From Morchella semilibera (taxonomy: Eukaryota > Ascomycota > Pezizomycetes > Pezizales > Morchellaceae): DNA of 64,000 bases. The DNA is taken from contig CM018603.1 in the NCBI GenBank assembly GCA_009192285.1, positions 6,755,613 through 6,819,612 of the forward strand, in the 5' to 3' direction. Position numbers and translations under genes: made by a program. The notes beneath the pieces are model-generated. The model saw only the letters and a program-made list of their open reading frames with translations, was not told the origin of the DNA and ran no database searches. This document shows positions 12,030-21,122 of the stretch, in pieces; within the stretch, counting starts at the first letter, position 1; the number at the start of each line of letters is the position of its first letter.

Positions 12030-12506
12030 CACACGCCATTTAAACATTATTGCAGTTCTCGATCGTCCCATCTCTGCTGTAACCTGACCTCTTTCCTTGC
12101 TGTTCTTATTTCCTTATTTCCTTACTTGCCCTATTCCCATATCCTATTTCTGCCCTCTCCTTCCTCAGACCCCCCCCCCCCCCACTAAGCTCCCTCGTTC
12201 ACCCATCTGCCCATCGATAAATACATTACATTTAACTCTTTCTTTCAATCATTATTTCTTCACCAGGCATCCTCTTGCCCAACTGTCGTCGTCGCCACAA
12301 CCAAAATAATAGCCATTACTACCTTTTCTCTCCCCCTCCCCGCTTGCCCGCAGAGCCACCCACCCCCCACTATTGTCTCATATCTCCTTCTGTATTTCCT
12401 CCTTTCCCTCTTCCTACGCTTGCATGACAGTTAGTACTCCAAAACAACGATCCTCTCTCCCTCCCCCACCTCCTCCCCTTCACGCCCCAAACCCCCTTGC
12501 ACAGAT
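12030..12506 (+). promoter_or_regulatory. C/T-rich upstream region of the cyclin gene
   Basis: Strongly pyrimidine-rich on the + strand, including a run of about 13-14 C near 12170-12183, ending at the cyclin ATG. CT-rich tracts are a common feature of filamentous-ascomycete core promoters and 5' leaders. The assignment rests on position and composition only. Confidence 0.45.
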
Positions 12507-13750
12507 ATGCCAGACTCAGAAAGCCAGTGGATATTTACTGAGGAGGAGCTTCTCCGTACTCCTTCGGTTCTTGATGGGCTCTCGCCTGAAGCAGAGCGCG
12601 AACAACGCAGCAAGGGCTGCAATTTCATCGTACAATTGGGGATTCAGCTCAGATTACCACAAGTCACGCTTGCGACCGCCTCCATGTTCTTACACCGTTT
12701 TTACATGCAGAACTCGTTGAAGAAACACCACTACTATGTTGGTCCCTCCTTTTCTCGTGCCCCGGGACAGGCAGTGCGATTCGTGGGAAGCCATGGTTCT
12801 AACGCTGCGACTTCAGGAAACTGCCGCTACTGCTCTCTTTGTCGCAACCAAGGTTGAAGAGAACATGCGCAAATTCGGCGAGCTTGTCGCAGCCTGTGTT
12901 CGTGCGGCACAGAAAAATCATACTATGCCTGTGCATCGCGATGATAAAGAGTTTTGGAAATGGAAAGATTGTATCCTCACAAAAGAGGATTACCTACTTG
13001 AATCAATTTGTTTTGATTAGAGACTGAACCTCCATACAGTATGCTACTTCTGATTACCAAACGCCTGGGCGTGCGAGACCGCGAGCTTATTCGCATCGCG
13101 TGGACGTTCATCAACGACTCAACTCTAACCATGCTATGCGTGCTATATCCAAGCAAAACAATCGCCGCTGCCGCCCTTTACTGCGCTGCCAAGCATTGCG
13201 AAAGAGAGTTTCCCGATCATGGGGGAAGGCCATGGTGGGATGTCATTGGAGTCAAGATTAGGGATATCAAAAAGGCCTGCAATTACATGGCTATGATCTA
13301 TGAGTACGCAGTACCTAAAACTACCTGGTACAATCACGTTTATTGGAAACCGAATTTGAATTACTCATGAAGACCTTTCTTATTAGGAACAATCCGCTCC
13401 GAACTGAGGTCAAATATGTTGCAACTCCCGAAAACAGCGATGAAAATAGGACGCGGGCAAGGGCCGTAAGCGATGCCAGTCCTGAGAGTGGGTCTAGAAG
13501 TAGCAGGACTGAAAGTCGGTCGGGCAGTGAAGGGGGGAAGAGGCCTAGAGACGACAGCAGCAGGACCGAAGAGGGTGAGGTTCCCGATGAGGCTGTTAGA
13601 AAGAAGCTCCGACTCAATGAAGACCAATCCGTGATGAACGGAACAGACAGCGGAGACGAGTCGAGGCGAAAACTTGACGATGAAAAGACCGTACCCGGCC
13701 TTCCGAGAAACGAATCCGGTGAACTAGAGGAGGGCGAGCTTGATGATTAG
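12507..13750 (+). CDS. Cyclin of P-TEFb type (Pch1/Bur2/cyclin K-T family)
   Basis: Exons 12507-12737, 12817-13327 and 13387-13750; introns of 79 bp (branch TCTAACG) and 59 bp. Expected product about 368 residues. It opens with WIFTEEELLRTPSV..G, typical of cyclins K/T. The first cyclin box includes ASMFLHRFYM and ATALFVATKVEEN, and the second includes AWTFINDSTLTMLC and IAAAALYCAAKHC. The tail is Arg/Ser/Glu-rich and ends ELEEGELDD. Such cyclins partner Cdk9/Bur1 to phosphorylate RNA polymerase II and elongation factors in the nucleus. Odd: after ESICFD the frame breaks at 13015-13020 (GATTAG). One extra base would give a continuous FDLETEPPYSMLL, so this is a one-base deletion or a consensus error. 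No intron with usual signals explains it. AATAAA lies near 13965. Ctk2-type cyclin is a less likely alternative. Confidence 0.87.
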
Positions 13751-14575
13751 CGATTGTTTACATCCTGAGGTTGGTACTTTTTCTTGATAACGAAGACGCG
13801 AATGCTTGAAAGGGGGTATATGATGTGAAGGGGAAAGGCCATGTAATATTATGTTTTATTTGGGCTCCCTGTTCTTTTCTTGATACCCTAAATCCTATTC
13901 GCTTTTTCCTCTGTCCTGCAAATGGCGAATTGGAGTTTTGATTTTTCTTTTTCTGTTCCCTTGAAATAAAGCTTAACCCGGAAACGTACTTATATTTATT
14001 TCAATCTTCTTGTAACTTATCTATCTTACAACTTTGGCTCCTGCGGGTCGCACCATGTGGAGACATAGCTCAAAAGGGTTTTCATGACCGAGCGAACTCA
14101 TATCATAGAGTTGAGTGGCGTTAGATTGTGGTACCCCTTGTCCACTTTTCTCCTTCCTTCTTCTGTTCTCATCATGGGTAGATTCAAGGACAGATTTACT
14201 GGAGATTTTAAAGTCTTAGGAAGCTTGCTTTCTTCCTTACGAGATTTCTAGCGCGCGCGAGATACTGTAAGCCCTGAGCAAAAAAGATCCTACTACTAGT
14301 GATATGCATATATAAATAAATAAACAAAGGAGACCCCGCTCAGGACACAGATATTCAAAGGAAAGGGCCACCATGTTTATATTGCCGCAGTTCTCAGGCC
14401 CGCTTGTGCGAAGATTTCCCTGATATAAACTGTGTCCTATGCACTGTATCCAAAAAGTAGTCTCAGCAATGATCACACCAATTATGAGATTTCCCTAGAC
14501 AGGCCCTTTAGTAGTAACGCAGTCATCGCTGTATTTCTAAAGTAACTTTTTTATACGTGTGTGTGGGTGCATGCA
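13751..14575. other. Intergenic; no gene recognised
   Basis: 3' region of the cyclin gene with a probable AATAAA polyadenylation signal near 13965, then unassigned sequence. Nothing else is recognised. Confidence 0.55.
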
Positions 14576-14702
14576 CAGCGGAACCCCGATAGTAGCATAC
14601 TTGATAGTATCATATTCTCGATAATAGCAAATCTGTTCTCAATACAAACAAACCCCCGATAGTGTCCATCCCGGATCATATGCCACTATCGGGGTTGCAC
14701 TG
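14576..14702. mobile_element. Pogo-like MITE, 127 bp
   Basis: Terminal inverted repeats of about 22 bp. The left end begins CAGCGGAACCCCGATAGTAG and the right end, read in reverse complement, begins CAGTGCAACCCCGATAGTGG. A TA follows on the right; the left flank has lost its TA. The CAGTG..AACCCC..TA ends are typical of Tc1/pogo elements. It has no coding capacity. Confidence 0.75.
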
Positions 14703-14734
14703 TATGTAAGTACATATTTATGTACTTGCATGTA

Positions 14735-15000
14735 CAGCCCCCTTCAAAAAGTCCTGACACCCCCGGGTCAAAAGTGCGAGGGTGTTTCTTCTATTTTCTA
14801 ATTCTCCCATTACTGTGACTATAACAATGAGCCACAATATCTTCGTTGCGGCCATACCTAACAATTTTTGAGTATACGCAGGAGAAATGGTTGTTGGTGG
14901 GTTAGAATTCATGGATACAATATACTAATTCTCCCATTACTATGACTATAACAAAGAGCCACAATAGTAGTAGGGTGCCAGGACTTTTCAAACAGGGCTG
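14735..15000. mobile_element. Tc1/mariner-type MITE, 266 bp, TA-flanked
   Basis: Ends are near-perfect inverted repeats of about 30 bp: CAGCCCCCTTCAAAAAGTCC on the left and CAGCCCTGTTTGAAAAGTCC reading in from the right. TA dinucleotides flank both sides (14733-14734 and 15001-15002). Inside, a 43-bp segment starting CTAATTCTCCCATTAC occurs twice in direct orientation (14798-14840 and 14925-14967). Non-coding. Confidence 0.85.
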
Positions 15001-15314
15001 TACAAGTTTGAAAAAACAGCCCGGGTTCAAGGCTCAAATCTAAGCGGTCTAATTGGTTGCTTTGCGCATATTTCTCTGTTCTTTTGCATTAAACCCGGGC
15101 TCTTATTTTAAAATTTTGCGTTATGTATGTACCCCAGGACCGAATTACGTCGAGTGAGAGTGAATGAATATACGCCAAGCCACAACATGACTAAACAAAA
15201 GGTCCCAACAACACCCAAACCCCGATCAAACAACCAACTTGTGTTGAAACACCATTTCTCACCACAAACCTCTCCCCCGCCTTCAATTGAGCCCCCCACC
15301 TCCTTGCAGCCGTC

Positions 15315-15829
15315 ATGTTGGTCCAATCTATCCGAGCTTCGGTACATTTCCCCATACTCTCCGTTCGGAATTCGGTGCCATATAGATCTAACAGCCACTG
15401 CAGCGCTCCTCACTCACCCGCTGTCTGGCTCGCCAGTCCACACTCACCCGTACCTTCATCGCACCGACAGCTATCCGCAAGGGTTAGCCGTCCCTTGTGA
15501 TTCCATATCTCCCGACTTATTTTGAGCTGACTATCCCCTCAGCCGATCTCGTCCAGGAAATATATCTCCGTGAATTAAAGGCCTACAAGCCCCCCACTGC
15601 CAAGGCGTCCGATAGCGAGGGCCAGGTCAAGAAATGGGCTGTTCCCGCCGCCCCAAGAAGCCCCGATGAGGCTGAGGCCTCCTTAGCTGATCAGTTGAAG
15701 GCCTACGAGACCCAGGAAGTTGAGGTTGAAGGACAGGCTGTCGCCGGTGAGCCGGCCGAGGCTGCTGTTGAGGAGGATTGGTTCGAGGAGGAATTGACCT
15801 TTGCTGAACCTGAGGCCCATGGCCATTAG
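15315..15829 (+). CDS. ATP14: Mitochondrial ATP synthase subunit h (ATP14)
   Basis: Exons 15315-15341, 15404-15482 and 15543-15829 give 130 residues with all phases consistent; introns 62 and 60 bp. The first 27-nt exon and second exon encode an Arg/Ser/Thr-rich matrix-targeting presequence (MLVQSIRASRSSLTRCLARQ), followed by ADLVQEIYLRELKAYKPP, a highly conserved start of mature subunit h. The middle has DEAEASLADQLKAYETQEVE, and the C-terminus is acidic with EEDWFEEE. Subunit h is a peripheral-stalk component of fungal F1Fo-ATP synthase in the inner membrane, needed for complex stability. Confidence 0.94.
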
Positions 15830-17117
15830 AGTTTGTGGCTTTTGATGGTGAAGCATAGAATTTTCAGCATGTACAGAGAAAACCCTTGTTAGGAAAGATA
15901 AATTGAGTATCAAGACTTATACCAGCCAGCATCATTATAACACAACACTCTAATTTTCCGGTCGGGTACTATAATATTTCCACCATTCAGGTTAATTATA
16001 GTTAATCATATAGTATAAGAGTGATAGGTCCTCTACCGACGCCCAAATTTCAGAATTATAACCCCCCAAAATACATATATTGGTTTATTTCATGCAAATT
16101 ATTTGGTGCAATACCCGATGCAACCATTCTTGATCAAAAGAAATTCCGCGGCATTGCATATTCATCGGCCTTAGGAGTTGTCAAGTTTTGGTAGATTACA
16201 CCTTCTGTAGCCAGGTGCCCATTTTTAGCAACTCAAACCAGTCGTTCGGTATCCTCTTGAAAGAACATATGAAATTATCTTTAGATGAATCTTCAGATTT
16301 AAAGTAAGTGTAATGTGTTTTCCTACCCCGGCTTAATATAGATATACTAGGTACTTGTACGCACTTTGTATTTTCGAGCCCTTGGTGCATGTACGTTTGA
16401 GATGCGTTCCCCTATTGTTTCAGATTTAGTTTTCAATGTTTTTAAGGCTTCAAATCACCTAAAACAACCTTTATGTTCTTTAATATTTACTTTTTGTTGT
16501 TCATGGAGATGCTTGCTCTATTAATATCCCCTCCGATGTAAACTGGTGTTCGTTGTCCGGGTCACAATCTATCACCCCGTGATTCCTTGGGTGTTTCCTT
16601 TCTTTGGTGATTTCGTATATCTTGCAAGTTCTTACTTCTACCCCGGCGGAGGCCGCAAAAACTACATGTAGTTTACTAATAGCCAAACAAAACCCGCCAG
16701 GTATTCTCATATTGATGCTTCTAGGCTATTTCGTGGTATTTACACCAAGCATATGGACTTGTTAAATTGTATGATACCACCTACATACATCATGGATGTT
16801 GAGGTATACAACCATGGATTCGGGGCTGCGAACATCACTACCTGGTCTCCTCAGGGCTGTCCCTTGGTGCGGCAGAAAATTCAGGGCGCGGGGGCGGAGT
16901 GGTCACGGACCAGAACGAACTCTTCAAGCTGGCGGCCCACTCGCGTAACTAGGTGAAAAACATCATTATGAGTGAAACTTAAAAATTAAGTAGATGGATA
17001 TTTAATGCGCGGAAAAGGACTTACTGGTCCAAAGGGATGGGAGTGATTTCCCCAGTCAGCCCAGAATACCGAATACCATACAACAACTATTACAATCGTT
17101 ATTAGTAATATTTACAA
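15830..17117. other. Intergenic; no gene recognised
   Basis: A minus-strand open frame 16501-16710 (70 codons) and a plus-strand one 16753-16956 show no family motif. One tacatgta octamer at 16663. Nothing else is recognised. Confidence 0.5.
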
Positions 17118-17333
17118 TTATATAACAGAAGAGTAGAGGGACGAACAAAGAGAAGTCCCTAGTTGCATTGACTTTACAAACTTTTGCAGCTTTGGTCTCG
17201 CCCACTTCAACTTCGCTCGACGCCTATACCGTCGCTCCAGACTAAACTGATGTTTCGGTGTCAGCAACGAGAAGTCTGGAGGCCATGGCCGCTTCGGTTT
17301 ATACAGTTGTAGAAGGATGCGCGAAGGAAACAT
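17118..17333 (-). CDS. Small basic conserved-looking protein (71 aa), probably mitochondrial
   Basis: The ATG at 17333-17331 opens a 71-residue frame. The core is very basic and aromatic: LYKPKRPWPPDF, then TPKHQFSLERRYRRRAKLKW and ARPKLQKFVK. The RPWPPDF...QF.LERRYRRR pattern resembles an uncharacterised short fungal family I recall only loosely. I give no function. The last 15 residues are hydrophobic and could be part of a membrane segment, or the true end could lie in a further exon. Its 5' end is 236 bp from the divergent RING gene. Confidence 0.6.
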   Translation of the reverse strand: MFPSRILLQLYKPKRPWPPDFSLLTPKHQFSLERRYRRRAKLKWARPKLQKFVKSMQLGTSLCSSLYSSVI

Positions 17334-17569
17334 TGTGCGTTCTACCACTCGTCGTCGTCAAGGATTGCGGATCATAATAGCTTTATTTTGTCTTGGCAAC
17401 CACATTGAAATCTAATCTAGTCCATCTTATCAGACACCATACATACACAACTGAACGCGAATTCCAATCATACAGCAAACAACTCCCAAGCCTGTTCCCC
17501 GCCATCAAGAAACCCAAAGACCTCTAGAGCCCGACTTCACTCTTAGGTAGTTGCAAAACACATAAAAGC
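17334..17569. promoter_or_regulatory. Short bidirectional promoter region
   Basis: 236 bp between two divergent start codons, so both genes probably share it. No specific element recognised. Confidence 0.45.
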
Positions 17570-19342
17570 ATGTCGAATTTACAAGCTGTTCCCCAGCCGA
17601 GACGGGCTTCTGGGGGGGAGCTTGTCAGGCCAACCACAGCAGCAGTAGATACTACTGCAGACATACAAACATCCTCGCTCATTCAACTCACCCCACGGGT
17701 TTCCGAATCTCCCGCGCCGCCGCAAAAAGAGAAAGAGAAAGAGACGGCAGACGAGGAGGAGAAGCGGTGCTGGATATGCTACACAAGTGACGCCGAAGAA
17801 GAAGCACCAAAAAGCGACTGGAAGTCTCCATGCAGGTGTACTCTTATAGCTCATGAGTCCTGCCTGCTTGAGTGGATCGCCGACCTACAGAGGTCAGAGA
17901 ATAATAACTCTAGTGGGAAGATTGCTTGCCCGCAGTGCAAGACACAGATCCGTCTGAAGCAGAAGCGGAGCATGGTATTAGAGGTTGTTGAGGGGGCGGG
18001 TAGGGCTGTGGGCAAGGCTGTACCGGTCCTGATACTTGCGGGTTTGCTTCTCCTGTTTGTAGACACACCAGACTTCTCAGAACGCTTGTACTGATTTTTA
18101 CTTGCGACTCAATTTAGGCGTGGGTTCGGTAGTATTCGTAGCCTGCACGGTCTATGGTACCTCCTTCAAAATTCGCCCTTGACATTCCAGTTTAAATGAC
18201 TAACCCCTTTCTCTTTCCCTCTTTCCTCCCTCTGTAGGAGTCAACACAATATATGCTGTCTGTGGACCTGAGTACGCAAATCGAGTTCTATTAGGGCCAG
18301 ATTCAGAATTTTCTTGGACTTGGAGTATGCTGAAACTCACTGTTGACAGCTGGATGTAGCTAATAGATACAGGGCTTGGCATTGGCCTTCCACTCATTCC
18401 CTTCGTTCTCGTGGCCTCGCGGACACGGACATTTGAGTCCGCACTTCCGGTGCTTCCATTGATCTTCTTTTGTCACTCGGATCCACTGTACATTTCGTTT
18501 CCACCATCTCCCGCCATCACGCTAGCCTTACTACCGTACTTGAGAGTATCATATAACAGCCTATGGAACCGGTTCATAGGCCCTTATGAGGAGCGATGGA
18601 TCAAAGATGTAACACCAGCATATGCTTTGGAAAACTCGGAACAAGAAAACAACCAAAGGCGAGCGGAGAACAACAATGCAAATGCACAACGGGAAAGACG
18701 TCCCGAGAATGCTCCGCCGAGGGAAGAGGTTGTAAACGGGTGGGACGGTGAGGTGCGTCTCGAGAATCACAACATAATTGTGCAAGGAAGTAATATCACA
18801 AATATGATCCTGGGTGCTCTTCTATGGCCTAGCGTGGCCAGGATGGTCGGGGAGAATATTTTAGGGAAATGGCCTAAGGCTTGGGGTGGAGATGTTGTAA
18901 GGAAGTGCTTACCAGAAGGAGTTGTAAGAAACGTTGTTGGGGGCTTGATAGCAGTTGTTTTGAAGGTATGTTTCTTTTAGATACTCTCTAAGTTCCTTGA
19001 TCTTACAATATATCCCTTTGCTTGTACGCGCATCATGTGGAAACCGTCGGGCCGGTCTATATGGCCTACACAATTAAAGTCGAAAGGAGTGTTTTATACT
19101 TTTTCCACTCATTTTCTGCTTTTTATACGATTTATCTTACCCCATTTTTCGACTTTGCTACGCCGCACATATGATGAAATTCCGTTTACTGACGTAGTTT
19201 CTGGCTCATTGAACAGGACTTCATTTCTCTGTACTGCAAGTACAAGCGGGCGCAACAATTCCGCACCCGGAAGGTCATGAATTATAGTGAAGTTAAAAAA
19301 GAGAAGGAGAAAGCCAAAGCGGCTGCCGCTGGACGGAGGTAG
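17570..19342 (+). CDS. MARCH5-like membrane RING-variant E3 ubiquitin ligase
   Basis: Exons 17570-18041, 18118-18156, 18238-18965 and 19217-19342, introns 76, 81 and 251 bp; model of 454 codons. A C4HC3 RING-variant domain lies at about residues 65-125: CWICYTSDAEEE, CRCTLIAHESCLLEW and CPQC. Hydrophobic segments follow (VLILAGVGSVVFVACTVYG; GIGLPLIPFVLVASRTR), as in MARCH5/MITOL of the mitochondrial outer membrane. The C-terminus is a basic Lys/Ala tail ending AAAAGRR. Such enzymes receive ubiquitin from an E2 and mark membrane proteins. Odd: an in-frame TAG at 18357-18359 between the two membrane segments (DSWM/LIDTGLG), where TGG would restore Trp. The first donor is GTTTGC, unusual but needed for phase. 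Either the stop is a mutation or error, or the protein is truncated. Confidence 0.82.
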
Positions 19343-20460
19343 CATTAATTATATTATCTTATTCTATCTTATCAACCATCTTTATTCCTTTGTTCGATTA
19401 GACTCTCTCCTTCCCGCTCTTACCTACACTTGGCGACGGAAAAACCTTCACATAATGGCCTCGATTGGATTTTTATATCGGTACCATACAGTTTGGTTGC
19501 CATTTCCTCAACACCAGAATTACCTGCATATTTGGTAGGATGGTTTCATTGGTTACATTGATCTTCCTTCATGGGCCATTTGTCTTTCTCGACTCTCTCT
19601 CCCTCTCTCTCCACTTTTACCTGTATGTTTTCTACTACGGTTCACTTCCAGCGGAATTGAGTAGGCACCGTACGTATCCGGCTCGGACTTCCTTCTTGAG
19701 AAAATGTACACTGCTGTGCCCATACAAGAACTGGAGCGTGCACCCCATGGCCACAACTCCCCATGCGTGCCCGGAAAAAAAGGCTTGGTGTATGTTTCAA
19801 GGGTCCTACTATTTCTCCTCTGACCCCGGGATTTGTCGGATCTGAGTCTCGCGCGGAATACATGTATCTATCGCACAAAAGTTTATTTCAGTACCTTGGA
19901 AAAGGATGGAATGGTACCATGTTTGACGAGTACAGTCGAGTGACTAATCGTGATTACGACAAGGTATGCTATGTCAGGTGGAATAAATAGAGTGTAAATC
20001 AAACGCTCCGTGGCTTACCCTAGCTGCAACAGTGGCAAGATACACTTGTTTCTCTCCGGGTGACTACATGCTGAACTGCAGTTCCCTTGCCTGCGCCTCC
20101 GAAGCAACGCCACAACCCCAGTCCTGAGAGCTTGTCGTCAGCCGATATTAATCACATGTCAAGGCGCTACATCCATAAGTCTACGATCTAGCTGCCCGGC
20201 GGCCTACTTGTACCTACTCACCTATCCAAGGTTTTGCTTATCCAAGGGTTTGCCGCCATCTTCTGATGGCTGGAGCTGCACATGCTGTGCTTAACCTACC
20301 AGAAAAATAATTGGGCGGTAATGATTACATAGTAATTCCTCCTTTATTTTCTTTGCATACACGGTGCATTCTCAAGCACGCTAGACCGCATCTGTAATTG
20401 GAAATATTATCTCTACCATTCGCTACAGATATAACGTTTTAGTATACCTAACTACATGTA
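19343..20460. other. Intergenic; no gene recognised
   Basis: Unassigned sequence with small overlapping open frames on both strands. Contains two tacatgta octamers (19859 and 20453). Confidence 0.5.
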
Positions 20461-20582
20461 CTCGCAATCTCATAGCGTTTTTGAACACGACTAATATTGC
20501 ATAAACCCAAAAAACCGCCAAGACTACATTTTTGTATGGCATGTAATAGTGGTTGTGTTCAGAAACGCTATGAAGTTGCGAG
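20461..20582 (+). mobile_element. MITE copy 1 of a TA-flanked 122-bp family
   Basis: Inverted ends of about 29 bp: CTCGCAATCTCATAGCG on the left, and CTCGCAACTTCATAGCG when the right end is reverse-complemented. TA on both flanks (20459-20460, 20583-20584). A second copy sits at 21000-21122 in the same orientation. Confidence 0.88.
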
Positions 20583-20999
20583 TAGTGGTGATGATCTGGC
20601 GCTAGACCAATATCTCATCAACAACTGGAAGAGTCTTTTGAGATTGCATGGTATGCGGCCAGTTGGATAGGTGCTCTAGCTAGGTACATGTAGTAACAGG
20701 TTATAATCAGGTTGAGTTACCACCCTTCCAAACCTGTCCAAACCAGGAGCGATAGGCATAATCAATGCGTGTTTCATAACTTTGTGTGCACGGGCACACT
20801 TGCAGAAACTCCCTAGATTCCTCTTTCCTGATTACTGCACGATTGGTTCGGTTGAGCTAGGTATGTATTTACTCTAAACCGGTAGATCGACGGTGAGAGC
20901 TTATATTTGTTTTAGGTGACATGAGCTTGACGCTTAAACCAGGCCTCCCAAGGGCGATATCAACTTATGACACTATAATTAAAATCCATTATGAACCTA

Positions 21000-21122
21000 C
21001 TCGCAATTTCATAGCATTTTTGAACACGGTTAATATTGCATACACCTAAAAAAAACCGCCAGGATTACTTTTTGTATGGCATGTGATAGCGGTTGTGTTC
21101 AGAAACGCTATGAAGTTGCGAG
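21000..21122 (+). mobile_element. MITE copy 2 of the same family, 123 bp
   Basis: Same ends and interior as the copy at 20461-20582 (shared TTTTTGTATGGCATGT and GGTTGTGTTCAGAAACGC), differing at scattered bases. Flanked by TA at 20998-20999 and 21123-21124. Non-coding. Confidence 0.88.

Larger units (their letters stand above)
10602..12506. other. Intergenic between divergent Mago and cyclin genes
   Basis: No gene recognised. Contains a T18 run near 10790-10806, three tacatgta octamers (about 11047, 11074, 11222), a pyrimidine microsatellite and a long C/T-rich stretch next to the cyclin gene. Small open frames around 11.2-11.7 kb overlap each other on both strands and look like chance. Confidence 0.6.

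Noticed and set aside
13005-13040. Intron to explain the cyclin frame break
   Set aside because: The only GT..AG pair here would be about 30 bp, below the size of every other intron in the window, and would remove conserved residues.
16501-16710. 70-codon minus-strand open frame with a plausible-looking peptide
   Set aside because: No recognisable domain, splice context or promoter; left unassigned.
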